From: Poseidonibacter parvus
GTDB lineage: Bacteria; Campylobacterota; Campylobacteria; Campylobacterales; Arcobacteraceae
DNA: 64,000 bases
NCBI RefSeq assembly: GCF_001956695.1
Contig: NZ_CP019070.1
Coordinates: 1,178,001 to 1,242,000 of the forward strand
Reading direction: 5' to 3'
A program made the translations under genes and the position numbers. This document shows, in pieces, positions 1-8,664 of this stretch (position 1 is the first letter of the stretch; the number at the start of each line of letters is the position of its first letter). Under the pieces are notes generated by a model. It worked only from the letters and a program-made list of their open reading frames with translations. It was not told where the DNA came from and ran no database searches.

Positions 1-209
1 TTTTTATCTTGTAAGTTACTTGTTAATTGATTTTTATTTTCTTCAAGCCACTTTACTAAATAAGGACTTGCTTCTAAATCTGCCCAAAATACTGCTTTAT
101 AATCACCTTGTGCATCTGTATAAACAGAATCACACCATGAAAAAGGTTCATCATTTTCATGGTGTTCTTTTACCATTTGTTTATATTTTACTGCATCAAA
201 CTCTATCAT
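1..209 (-). CDS. Hypothetical protein, 3'-truncated by window edge
   Basis: The reverse strand reads openly from an ATG at 209 to the window edge, giving at least 69 residues that begin MIEFDAVKYKQMVKEHHEND. The start codon overlaps the TGA of the upstream DUF302 gene (ATGA), which suggests translational coupling. The visible part is acidic and aromatic-rich (WCDSVY, VFWADLE), with no signal peptide or membrane segment. I do not recognise the family. The C-terminus lies outside the window. Confidence 0.6.
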   Translation of the reverse strand, partial: MIEFDAVKYKQMVKEHHENDEPFSWCDSVYTDAQGDYKAVFWADLEASPYLVKWLEENKNQLTSNLQDK

Positions 210-583
210 TTAGCTTCATCAATGATTTTTAATAGTGTTTCTTGTGTACTTTGCGCTAATTCAATAAAATCAGGGTTAATATCATCAATTAATTGAGTTA
301 AAGAATTCATTGCAATATTTGTAATTCCTTCATCTTTATAAACTGAAATTTTACATGGCATAATTACTGATAAAGACATATCAGAACTTAAGAATTCTTT
401 TGCAACTTTTGGATTACAAACATCTAAAATTTGACATTCGTTTTCAAAATCTATTCCTTTTGAATTTAGTGTATTTTTAACATTATGAATATGTAATACT
501 CCAAAACTATAATTTGAAACGATTTCTTGTATTGTATCAACTACTTCTTGTACGCTTTTTTCTGATTGTTCTATATAATGCAT
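206..583 (-). CDS. DUF302 domain protein
   Basis: This 125-residue protein matches the DUF302 family: an N-terminal region (about residues 5-35), then FGVLHIHNVKNTLNSKGI, a Cys-containing stretch ending in CNP (about residues 56-58) and the strand LSVIMPCKISVY. DUF302 proteins are small alpha/beta proteins of unclear function. There is no signal peptide, so it is probably cytoplasmic. It overlaps the next gene by four bases (ATGA). Family assignment is from recalled motif order; no function can be given. Confidence 0.8.
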   Translation of the reverse strand: MHYIEQSEKSVQEVVDTIQEIVSNYSFGVLHIHNVKNTLNSKGIDFENECQILDVCNPKVAKEFLSSDMSLSVIMPCKISVYKDEGITNIAMNSLTQLIDDINPDFIELAQSTQETLLKIIDEAK

Positions 584-619
584 TTTAATTCCCTAATAAT
601 TTTTCGTAATTATAATATA

Positions 620-1063
620 CTATTTTTTTAAACTGGCTTTCTTCTTTTTTATAAAAGAAGTAGTAAAAAATATCTCTTTTTGAAATAAAATTAATGAAAC
701 AATCAAAGATAGCATTGCAAAGATAAACAAAGTTGCTATAAATACTGAACCATTAAACTGAAATATTGAACTTAAAAACATTGTTACAATAACAAGTGCT
801 ATTAATAGTCCAGTCATAGTACATAAAGAAATTGCATAGTTAATATTTTGCATTCTAAGTGTTAGTGATAACCTTCTATCTTCATGCTCATTATTTATAC
901 TAGTAGCATCAAATTTTTCTACTTTATCAATAATTCTTGATAATCTTCCTGTAAAAACATTTAGTAAGCCTGCCACACCCGCTAGTAAAAAAACAGGTGC
1001 GACTGAAAGCTGTATTAGATGAGAAACTGTGTTTACTCCCTCTTGTGTTATTGCTGTAATCAT
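620..1063 (-). CDS. DUF2721 family membrane protein
   Basis: The 147-residue protein starts with an amphipathic segment followed by a hydrophobic helix (SVAPVFLLAGVAGLLNVF, about residues 20-40). Then come a basic loop with GRLSRIIDK, a second helix pair around residues 80-130 and a lysine-rich tail. This is the DUF2721 pattern of small three-helix inner-membrane proteins. The function is unknown. It lies 36 bases upstream of the DUF302 gene on the same strand, possibly in one transcript. Confidence 0.8.
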   Translation of the reverse strand: MITAITQEGVNTVSHLIQLSVAPVFLLAGVAGLLNVFTGRLSRIIDKVEKFDATSINNEHEDRRLSLTLRMQNINYAISLCTMTGLLIALVIVTMFLSSIFQFNGSVFIATLFIFAMLSLIVSLILFQKEIFFTTSFIKKKKASLKK

Positions 1064-1188
1064 ATTATATGCCTATAGTTTGTATTTTGTATAGAAGTTT
1101 ATCATAATTTTGATTTTACTAATTCAATTGTTTTAATTTAGATATAATGCTAAAAAATCATATAATATATATTACAAAAGGAGCTAAA

Positions 1189-1623
1189 GTGGCTAAAGGG
1201 AAAAAGACAAGTATTAAAGAAATCAAAAGACTTGATAACAATGAAATAATGATTAATGGAAAAGAATATATTATTACAGAAGATACAAAAGATATTGAAA
1301 GTGCGATAACTATGAAAATTTCTTCAAATGGTAATAGAATTTTAAGATTTGAAGATGCTAATAAAAAAGCAAGAATTGATGTAAAAAAGAATTTTAATAT
1401 CGTAAAGTATTCTTTTGTAGATAAAGATGCAGCTTCAAAATTTAAAAAAGGACATGATCAAAACTTCTTAACAAAAGATGATTTAAAAGAAGTAATTGGA
1501 AATGCAAATTGTCATAAAGATGCAATGGAAATGATATATAAATTTACAGATAAAAAAAGTGATTCTTATGATTCAAAATCTGGCAATATGAACTTTTATT
1601 TATTTGAAGAAATAAAAGATTAA
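1189..1623 (+). CDS. Hypothetical protein, GTG start
   Basis: The open frame extends to an ATG at 1147. A strong ribosome site (AAAGGAG at 1177-1183) sits six bases before an in-frame GTG at 1189, so I place the start there, giving 144 residues beginning MAKGKKTSIKEIKRL. The product is soluble and lysine-rich with no signal or membrane helix. It contains a single Cys in GNANCHKDAMEMIYKF. I do not recognise the family. It stands alone, about 100 bases before the DUF3010 gene. Confidence 0.7.
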   Translation: MAKGKKTSIKEIKRLDNNEIMINGKEYIITEDTKDIESAITMKISSNGNRILRFEDANKKARIDVKKNFNIVKYSFVDKDAASKFKKGHDQNFLTKDDLKEVIGNANCHKDAMEMIYKFTDKKSDSYDSKSGNMNFYLFEEIKD

Positions 1624-1665
1624 GAGTAAAAAAGACTAAATATTACAAACTGACATAAAATTAAA

Positions 1666-1685
1666 ACAAAATCATAAAATTTTGT
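1666..1685 (+). terminator. Small inverted repeat, possible terminator
   Basis: Arms ACAAAAT (1666-1672) and ATTTTGT (1679-1685) flank a six-base loop, about 40 bases after the stop of the upstream gene. It is AT-only apart from one G-C pair, so it is a weak terminator candidate. It immediately adjoins a larger palindrome and the likely -10 element of the DUF3010 gene. Confidence 0.3.
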
Positions 1686-1730
1686 ATACTCTCATTTAAT
1701 ATTAATAAAAGGATTATTAAATGAGAGTAT
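1686..1730 (+). promoter_or_regulatory. 15-bp perfect palindrome spanning the DUF3010 start
   Basis: Arms at 1686-1700 and 1716-1730 are perfect reverse complements of 15 bases, with the loop at 1701-1715. The ribosome site AAAGG is in the loop and the ATG (1721) is in the right arm. A -10-like TATACT (1685-1690) overlaps the left arm. The dyad could be an operator for an autoregulator. If transcription starts upstream, it could instead be an RNA hairpin exposing the Shine-Dalgarno and closing the start codon. Confidence 0.55.
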
Positions 1731-2137
1731 GTGGAATCGAATTAAAATCAAACTATACAGTATTAACAGTTGTTGATTTTTTATCTGATGATATTGTTGA
1801 CTATATTGATTTAAAAATAAAAAAAATCACTTTAGACGATGATGAAAATAAACAAAGTATAATTTCTTACCTCAATGAAATAAATAGTTTTTTCAATAAT
1901 GAAAAAGTTGAAAAAATAGTAATAAAAAAACGCTCAAAAAAGGGAGCCTTTTCAGGTGGTGCACTAACTTTTAAAATGGAAGCTTTAATACAGTTATATC
2001 CTAATGCTGAGGTAAAATTGATATCACCTCAAGCACTATCCTCTTATGAAAGAAAAAATGAAATCACTTATCCTAAAAATCTAAAAAAATATCAAGAACA
2101 ATCATATTTAGCTATATTATCTATACTTTTTAAATAA
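1721..2137 (+). CDS. DUF3010 family protein (RNase H-like fold)
   Basis: This 138-residue protein opens with MRVCGIELK, and has VEKIVIKKRSKKGAFSGGA around residues 65-85 and FKMEALIQLYP followed by VKLISPQ. This is the hallmark order of the DUF3010 family, and full length is about normal. By fold the family resembles the RuvC/RNase H-like resolvase superfamily, but no activity is established, and the usual acidic triad is not obvious here. The start lies inside a perfect 15-bp palindrome, suggesting control of its own transcription or translation. Confidence 0.75.
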   Translation: MRVCGIELKSNYTVLTVVDFLSDDIVDYIDLKIKKITLDDDENKQSIISYLNEINSFFNNEKVEKIVIKKRSKKGAFSGGALTFKMEALIQLYPNAEVKLISPQALSSYERKNEITYPKNLKKYQEQSYLAILSILFK

Positions 2138-2230
2138 TTAAATGTAAAAAAGTGTAAATTTTACAATAATTAATTAATTATTTCTAAGTTTTATAGTAAT
2201 ATATCGAAATAAATTAGATATGGGAAATAT

Positions 2231-3445
2231 ATGATAAACGAAGAACTTCTTTCAACTTTGACTATTCTTTATGTTGAGAATGAAGAAAAAGAGATAAATA
2301 ACTTTAAAATAACATTTGAAAAATTATTTAAATCAATTATATTTGCTTCAGATGGATTAGAAGCAATGAATAAATTTAATGATGCGCTTTCAGATAATAT
2401 TATTATTGATTTAATAATTAGTGAAGTTTCTTTAACCCATTTAAGTGGAATAGATTTTTTAACTCATGTAAAAAAAGTTGATACTAATATACCATTTATC
2501 TTTACAAGTAGTACAATAAAAACACAGGATTTAATTAGTGCTATTAAAAATGGTGCAAGCAATTACCTTCTTAAACCAATAACAAAAAATCAAATAATAG
2601 ATGAAATTGAAAAAAAATGTTTAAATCAAAAAGAAAAAAAAACTAACTCTACATATATCAACGAATTAGAAGAATATTTAAATTCAATCAATAAAGTAGC
2701 AATTGTTTCAATCTTTGATGATAATGGGAAAATACTTTATGTAAATAATTTTTTTAGTGAAGTTTCAAAATACCTTGAAGAAGATTTACTTGAACAAGAT
2801 TATAGATTTACTTATCATAGTGATATTTCAAAAACTATATTAGAAGAACAATGGAATGAGCTTAAAAAGACTAAAAGTTGGAAAGGTAAAATAAAACATT
2901 TATCAAAGAATAACTCAGTGTTTTATACAAATACTACAATTACCTCTGTTCTTAATAATAAAAAGAATAAATTTATAAGTATAAATTTTTTAACAACAGA
3001 AGAAGAAAATAAAAAAAGAGATTACAAGAAAAAAGTACTTTATAACTTACAAGAAACGAGAAGAGTATATAATGTTGCACAAGATAAAATTCAAGAATTA
3101 AAAACAGAAATCTCAAAATATGAAGATGTTAATAAATATGAAGAAGAATTAATTAATCAAAAAGAATTAAGCATAAGGTATTATAAAGAAATTAAAGAGC
3201 TAGAAAAAAGAATTTCAAACTTAGATAGTAAACAAAGACAGCTTTCAATTGGAATTAACAATAAAATAAAAGAGATTACAACTATTACACAAGAGAAAAT
3301 CAATAAAAAGACTAGTACTGAAAATAAAATAAAAGAAATTCAAAGTGAAATAGAAACAAGAGAAGAATTAATAGTAAGAATATCAAATGAAATAACTAAA
3401 AGATCATCAAAAGTTAATGAACAAGAAAATAGGATAAAAGTTTGA
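2231..3445 (+). CDS. Degenerate receiver-PAS-coiled coil protein
   Basis: The 404 residues comprise a receiver domain (about 10-130), a PAS domain (about 145-265) and a long charged coiled coil (about 270-404), without a DNA-binding or catalytic output. The receiver is altered: the acidic pocket reads YVENE (E16, N17), and the phosphoacceptor position in DLIISEVSL is Glu65 rather than Asp. The switch Thr92 and Lys115 (YLLKP) remain. Glu at this site can mimic phosphorylation, so this may be a permanently signalling or non-phosphorylated receiver. It overlaps a similar paralogue directly downstream (TTGA junction), indicating tandem duplication and co-translation. Confidence 0.8.
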   Translation: MINEELLSTLTILYVENEEKEINNFKITFEKLFKSIIFASDGLEAMNKFNDALSDNIIIDLIISEVSLTHLSGIDFLTHVKKVDTNIPFIFTSSTIKTQDLISAIKNGASNYLLKPITKNQIIDEIEKKCLNQKEKKTNSTYINELEEYLNSINKVAIVSIFDDNGKILYVNNFFSEVSKYLEEDLLEQDYRFTYHSDISKTILEEQWNELKKTKSWKGKIKHLSKNNSVFYTNTTITSVLNNKKNKFISINFLTTEEENKKRDYKKKVLYNLQETRRVYNVAQDKIQELKTEISKYEDVNKYEEELINQKELSIRYYKEIKELEKRISNLDSKQRQLSIGINNKIKEITTITQEKINKKTSTENKIKEIQSEIETREELIVRISNEITKRSSKVNEQENRIKV

Positions 3446-4692
3446 TAAATTATAAGTTTTTAAAAACAATAAATATTTTATATATCCAAAATGATGAAAA
3501 TATTAAAAAAGATTTTCTACGCTTAATGGATGGCTTATTTAACAAAGTTATATGTGTTAATAAAGGAAAAGATGGAATTGAAGAATTTATAAAAAATAAA
3601 GATGAAACTTTTATTTTTGATCTTATAATATGTGATATTGATTTGCCAGATATAAATGGAATTGAAATAATAAAAAGTATAAGAAATGAAGATTTGGAAA
3701 TACCAATTATTTTACATACAGATAATACAGAGCAAGAAAAACTCTTTGAAGTAATCAAATATAATATAACAGATTATTTACCAAAAAACAGTTCTAAGAA
3801 AACATTAATTGATTCTGTACAAAAAGCTTCACGAACTAGACATCATGATAAATTTATGGAAGATATAGAAGAAGACTTAGAAGAATTAATTAATGCAATT
3901 AATGATGTTGCCTTAGTTAATAAAACAGATATTGAAGGTAATATAACTTTTGCAAATAAATATTTTTGCGAAACATCAGGTTATTGTCAAGAAGAAATAA
4001 TTGGTCAAAATCATAGTTTGATAAGAGCTAAAGATGTAAATGTTGAACAAGTAAAAGATATGACTAATACAATGAAATTAGGAAAGGTGTGGGAAGGAAA
4101 GATGAAATATATTTCAAAAAACAAAGAAATATTTTTTGCTTACCTTACTATTATTCCTATTAGAAATTCTTTTAATAATGATATAAAAGAGTTTATGTGG
4201 ATTAGATTTATATCAACTGATGAAGAGATAGAACAGAGTGAATTTAAGAAAAAAGTTGTACAAAGTATTCATTCTAGTAGAAGAATTAATCTTGAAGCTA
4301 GAGCTGAAATAGATACTTTATTTAAACAACTAGATAAATGCAAAGAACTTGAATGTATTAAAGGTTCATTATTTGAAGAGAAAAAGCGAGTTTCAAAATT
4401 TGCGAATCAAATAGCTTATTATAAAAAAGAGTTAAAAACTAAAGAAGATAATTTAAGAATTATAAGCCAAAATGCAAGAGAAAAGATTAACAGCTTATTA
4501 CTTAAAACAAAAAAAACTACACCTGATACAAAAGTTAAAAGTGTTAATAATGTAGAAGTTTTATGCACAAAACTTAATATAAAAAATAAAAGTATTAATG
4601 AATTAACAAAAGAATTAGATAATCAAATTGATATTATCGAAGAATTAGAACTTCAGATTGATCATGAAGAAAGAAATTTAAGTTTAATATAA
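3442..4692 (+). CDS. Degenerate receiver-PAS-coiled coil paralogue, TTG start
   Basis: This 416-residue protein has the same order as the preceding one: receiver (about 10-130), PAS (about 145-265, with TDIEGNITFANKYF) and a coiled-coil tail. It keeps the phosphoacceptor Asp65 (DLIICDIDLP) and Lys115, but lacks the metal-binding acidic pair (Q16, N17) and has His instead of Thr at position 92. It is therefore unlikely to be phosphorylated normally. The most probable start is TTG at 3442, overlapping the upstream TGA. The PAS type (KYFCETSGYCQEEIIGQNH) resembles Aer-like redox PAS domains, so redox or oxygen sensing is possible but unproven. Confidence 0.78.
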   Translation: MINYKFLKTINILYIQNDENIKKDFLRLMDGLFNKVICVNKGKDGIEEFIKNKDETFIFDLIICDIDLPDINGIEIIKSIRNEDLEIPIILHTDNTEQEKLFEVIKYNITDYLPKNSSKKTLIDSVQKASRTRHHDKFMEDIEEDLEELINAINDVALVNKTDIEGNITFANKYFCETSGYCQEEIIGQNHSLIRAKDVNVEQVKDMTNTMKLGKVWEGKMKYISKNKEIFFAYLTIIPIRNSFNNDIKEFMWIRFISTDEEIEQSEFKKKVVQSIHSSRRINLEARAEIDTLFKQLDKCKELECIKGSLFEEKKRVSKFANQIAYYKKELKTKEDNLRIISQNAREKINSLLLKTKKTTPDTKVKSVNNVEVLCTKLNIKNKSINELTKELDNQIDIIEELELQIDHEERNLSLI

Positions 4693-4706
4693 TAAAAAGG
4701 TCAGTT

Positions 4707-5591
4707 ATGGATATAAAAGAGATTATTAACTCACTTAACTTAATATATTATGAGTTTGATACTAAGAAAAATATTTTAATCAAAGATGTTAATTATTCTA
4801 ACAAATATACAAAATTAGAATTTTTTAAAATCACATATTACTTAAGCAAAAATAATATCTTTTTTAAAGTTTTAAAAGATAAATCTATTCAATTATCACA
4901 AAACAAATTTGAAATAAAAAAATGCTTTACATCATTTCTTGAAAAAGTAAAAGATTCAAATAAAGATATTTTTTTATTAAATGATAAAAAAGTAAAAGGT
5001 GCTAAAAATATTCCTTTATTTAAAATTGTTTATACAAAAGAACAAATTAAATTAGATGGATATGATGCCTTGATTTTTACATCAAAAAATTCTATAAATG
5101 CAATAGATTCTATAAATGAAAAATGGAAAAAAATACCCTCTTATGTGATTTCAGAGCAAACAGCAAAATTAGTAAAAGATTTAGATGGAAATGTAGAATT
5201 TATTAGTAAAACAAAACATGGAAATGAATTTGCTTATGAATTAATAAATAAGTTAAAAGGTAAGAGAGTCTTGTATCTAAGAGGAAAAAATATTGTCTCA
5301 GATTTAATAAACATATTAAAAGCTAATAATATTGATTGTTTAGATGAAATTATTTATGAAAATAGATTTGATGAATCGATAAAGAAGAAAAAGATACCTA
5401 AGAATTCAAAGATTATTTTTACTTCACCTTCTACTATTGAGTATTTTTTTAAAGTTTTTTCATGGGATGAATCTTTTACTGCTGTATCAATTGGTAAAAC
5501 TACAGCTAAATATTTTCCTTCAAATATAAAACCAGTACTTGCAGATGATACCTCATTTAAATCTTGTGTTGATAAGGCTTTGTCTCTATAG
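4707..5591 (+). CDS. hemD: Uroporphyrinogen-III synthase with N-terminal extension
   Basis: HemD closes hydroxymethylbilane to uroporphyrinogen III in the tetrapyrrole pathway. Typical HemD features begin near residue 87 (IFLLNDKKVKGAKNIPLF) and continue through DALIFTSKNSINAI, VLYLRGKN, IIFTSPSTIEYFF and AVSIGKTTAKYF. The first ~85 residues are an extra, lysine-rich domain with no recognised family. The gene follows the two receiver-PAS genes after 14 bases and may share their transcript. It converges on the downstream kinase gene with a six-base overlap. The HemD call is firm for the C-terminal part; the role of the extension is unknown. Confidence 0.82.
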   Translation: MDIKEIINSLNLIYYEFDTKKNILIKDVNYSNKYTKLEFFKITYYLSKNNIFFKVLKDKSIQLSQNKFEIKKCFTSFLEKVKDSNKDIFLLNDKKVKGAKNIPLFKIVYTKEQIKLDGYDALIFTSKNSINAIDSINEKWKKIPSYVISEQTAKLVKDLDGNVEFISKTKHGNEFAYELINKLKGKRVLYLRGKNIVSDLINILKANNIDCLDEIIYENRFDESIKKKKIPKNSKIIFTSPSTIEYFFKVFSWDESFTAVSIGKTTAKYFPSNIKPVLADDTSFKSCVDKALSL

Positions 5592-7415
5592 GTTTTTAGG
5601 TAAATGGTTATTTAAAGTAATATCGAAACTAGCACCTTTATACTTTTTGTTGTTATACATATATGTAACGTTAGTGGCACTTACTTTTCCTTTCATACCG
5701 TTTACAATCATATTATAAGCAATATGAAGGCCTAATCCTGTTCCTTTACTTTTATGCTTAGTAGTATAGTAAGGGTCAAATATTTTCATTAATATATTTT
5801 CAGGAATTCCTCCTGCACTATCTTTTATTTGAATATGAGTTTGTTTATCTTCATAATAAGTATTTATAAATATTAGTTTATCTTCATCATTTAAACTTAT
5901 TAAAGCATCTTTTGCATTATTGAAAATATTTATTAGACACTGTTTTAATTCATTTGGATAACCATCAATTTTTATGTCATCTTGGAAGTCTAATATTAAA
6001 TTTATGTTATTTGTCTTTGCACTTGGATTAACAAGTTCAATAAAACTTTCCATACATTCTTTTAAATCATAAGTTTCAAGAATTCTTTCACCTTTAATAA
6101 AGTTTTTAAAATCCTCAATAGTCTTAGACAGGTATTGAGTTTGAGTATTAATTGTTTCGCATGCATCATTTAAACTTTCATCTGTGAGTATATTATACTC
6201 TTTTTGCATTTTCATACCTGTAGCAGATGTGGATATTACACTTAATGGTTGTCTCCACTGATGAGCAATATTTCCTATCATTTCTCCCATTGATGCCATT
6301 TTAGTTTGCTCAAATAATTGTATATCTTTTTTTCTATTCTTTTCTATTTCGATAAATATTTTTTTCTCTCTATTAATAATTTTATCTTGCATAAAGATAA
6401 AACTTTTTAATAAATTATCAAGTTCAATATATTCTGTTTTTTCTGTTTTTCCATGATATTTATCATGTGCCATATTATTCATATTTGTTATAACTGTATC
6501 TAATGGTTTCCAAATAGATTTAAATAATCTTATTGAAAAATAAATTGACAAGAAAATCAATAATAAAATAAAACAAGAAATAAGAAATAAAAGTTGATTA
6601 AATGATTTGAATAAGGAGTCATAAGATTCTCTTACTATTATATACCAATCGAGTTTTTGTGATATTCCGTATATCCCAATATTATCATCTTTATTAATGC
6701 TATCAAAATGTATTTGTTGATACTCTTGTTTTTTTAATATAAACTCTTTATACAATTGCGTATTTTTAATTGTAATTCTTTGAGAAATTAATTCTGGTTT
6801 TTCTGGATTTGCTAAAAAAATACCTTTTTGATCCAAAATACGGACCATACTCGTACCATCTTCACTTTTGAACTTACTTGCAAAATCATTTAATGTGCTT
6901 AAATTAATAATTAATACTGCAAAAAAGTTTTCATTTATTTTTAATGAATAAGAAATTTCAGGTTTCAAACTTATATTTGATAAATAAACATCTGACCAAT
7001 ATTCTTTATCTGAATTTTTAATATTTAAAAATGATTTTGAATTCGAATAATCAAAGCCTTTAAATACCTTGTTTTCTAGTGTTTTAGAAGAAAAATCTAC
7101 TAGTATACCTTTTTTATCAAGTATTAAAATAGTAGATATATCTTTTTGAACATTTAATATATTTTCAATTAGATTATGTTTTTTCGAAGGATATGAGTCT
7201 TTTATAAATCTAGCTACATATTCGATATTTGAAATAATATTATTAGATGCTTCTTCTACAATCTTTACTAAGTGCAGATGTTTATTATAAACTGAATCTT
7301 CCTTTGCCTTATACATCTCGAATAAAATCCAACTTGAAGCTAATAATAAAGGTATTGTTGCAAATATTATAAAATAAAGTATAATTTTAGCTTTTAAACT
7401 AGTCCTTTTAATCAT
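5586..7415 (-). CDS. Membrane sensor histidine kinase with dCache domain
   Basis: The 609-residue kinase has TM1 (about 10-32), a large periplasmic double-Cache region (about 40-265), TM2 (about 275-297) and a HAMP-like linker. The HisKA domain has His385 in GNIAHQWRQP, and the ATPase domain has the N box NIFNNAKDAL, DSAGGIP and GTGLGL. All catalytic motifs are intact. It starts two bases after a periplasmic binding-protein gene, which probably supplies the ligand signal. No response regulator is adjacent; candidates are the REC proteins elsewhere in this block. Confidence 0.88.
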   Translation of the reverse strand: MIKRTSLKAKIILYFIIFATIPLLLASSWILFEMYKAKEDSVYNKHLHLVKIVEEASNNIISNIEYVARFIKDSYPSKKHNLIENILNVQKDISTILILDKKGILVDFSSKTLENKVFKGFDYSNSKSFLNIKNSDKEYWSDVYLSNISLKPEISYSLKINENFFAVLIINLSTLNDFASKFKSEDGTSMVRILDQKGIFLANPEKPELISQRITIKNTQLYKEFILKKQEYQQIHFDSINKDDNIGIYGISQKLDWYIIVRESYDSLFKSFNQLLFLISCFILLLIFLSIYFSIRLFKSIWKPLDTVITNMNNMAHDKYHGKTEKTEYIELDNLLKSFIFMQDKIINREKKIFIEIEKNRKKDIQLFEQTKMASMGEMIGNIAHQWRQPLSVISTSATGMKMQKEYNILTDESLNDACETINTQTQYLSKTIEDFKNFIKGERILETYDLKECMESFIELVNPSAKTNNINLILDFQDDIKIDGYPNELKQCLINIFNNAKDALISLNDEDKLIFINTYYEDKQTHIQIKDSAGGIPENILMKIFDPYYTTKHKSKGTGLGLHIAYNMIVNGMKGKVSATNVTYMYNNKKYKGASFDITLNNHLPKNL

Positions 7416-7417
7416 TT

Positions 7418-8506
7418 TTATTCTTCAATTCTTACGTATTTTGCATTTTTCACTTTCATCATAAAATATTCTCTTGTTACATCACCATATTTATCAAAAG
7501 TTATATTTCCTTGAAGACCTTTATATATTTCTTGTTTAAGTATTCGTTGTTTTAAAGTGGAAATATCACTTGATTTAGAAAGCTTATTTATTAAAATTTT
7601 TCCAAGTTCATATCCTTGGGTTTCTATAGCAGAAGGTTCTTTGTTGTATGTTTTCATAAATAGATTTCTAAACTTTAAAAAATCTATATCCTTAGAATTT
7701 TCATCATATTCAGTAGAAAAAAGAACATCTTCAACTGCTCTTCCTCCATTTGAAATAAAATCCTTAGTTTTTGCCCAGCCTGAAGCTAGTATTTGACCTT
7801 TGATATCATTTACTTTTAAATATTGAATAATATTTGCACTATCAATTGAATTTGCTATGACTACAATTAAGTCTATTTTTTTTATTTTTAAATTTTCAAC
7901 AATATTTTTATATGGTTCATTTATATCAAATTTTTCAACAAAGCTATTTTGCCATTTTAGCTGAAGCTCTTTTTTAAAGAATTTTTCATAATCACTTGAA
8001 TAATCTTGGTTTTTAGAATCGTATATAAAAACAATATTTTTATTTTTTTTAACATATTCTATTAAGCCTTTAAATTTTTTATCAGAATTTTCAACTTGAA
8101 TTCTTAAAAAATTATCATCTTTTTTATTGAAATAATTTGAACTAGCAGTTGGAGATATTAGTAATGTATCTGTTTGTTTATCTATTATTTGATAAGAAAC
8201 TTTCGACATTGAGCTAGTAGTGTTACCAACTATTAGTTTTATATCATTTTGCAGAAAATATTCAATTGCTTTTTTTGCTTCATTTTCATCTTGTTTATCA
8301 TCTTTTTGAATAATTTCTACTTTTTGATTGTTAATCATATAGTCTATTTCTTCAAAAGCAAGAGTAAATCCATCTCTTATGCTTGTACCTAGAGCAGAAT
8401 ATTTTCCACTAAGACCTGCTACAAAACCTATTTTAATATCTTCTTCTTTTGTATTTACACATGAATTAAAAAAAATAATTATAATAAGAAATGATATATA
8501 TTTCAT
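7418..8506 (-). CDS. Lipoprotein, branched-chain-amino-acid-type periplasmic binding protein
   Basis: This 362-residue protein has a short signal with a lipobox-like FFNSC (Cys16), so it is probably membrane-anchored in the periplasm. The rest is a Peripla_BP_6/LivJ-type fold: IKIGFVAGLSGKYSALGTSIRDGFTLAFEEI near the N-terminus, LIVGNTTSSMS, and LASGWAKTKDFI. No permease or ATPase genes are nearby. Its partner is the dCache kinase gene two bases downstream, suggesting a sensory rather than transport role, as in other binding protein-kinase pairs. The ligand is unknown; amino acids, amides or similar small molecules are typical for the family. Confidence 0.83.
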   Translation of the reverse strand: MKYISFLIIIIFFNSCVNTKEEDIKIGFVAGLSGKYSALGTSIRDGFTLAFEEIDYMINNQKVEIIQKDDKQDENEAKKAIEYFLQNDIKLIVGNTTSSMSKVSYQIIDKQTDTLLISPTASSNYFNKKDDNFLRIQVENSDKKFKGLIEYVKKNKNIVFIYDSKNQDYSSDYEKFFKKELQLKWQNSFVEKFDINEPYKNIVENLKIKKIDLIVVIANSIDSANIIQYLKVNDIKGQILASGWAKTKDFISNGGRAVEDVLFSTEYDENSKDIDFLKFRNLFMKTYNKEPSAIETQGYELGKILINKLSKSSDISTLKQRILKQEIYKGLQGNITFDKYGDVTREYFMMKVKNAKYVRIEE

Positions 8507-8664
8507 CTTTTACCTTTCTATGCAAGAATGTCTATTTTAATTAATTGTAACATAACTTTTTATTATCTAACTTTTTCAAGTATGAATGCTTGGATGATAT
8601 AAGCTCTAATTTGATAAAATGCAAATTTTAAAATAGTATCAAAAATCAAAAAGGTTTAATAATA

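Noticed and set aside
20-232. 70-residue plus-strand frame at the window start
   Set aside because: The minus strand here carries an ATGA-coupled pair (DUF302 gene and partial gene) with better protein character; the plus frame is low-complexity Leu/His/Phe.
3450-3758. 102-residue minus-strand frame inside the second receiver gene
   Set aside because: It is a shadow of a clearly coding receiver domain on the other strand and has no recognisable family.
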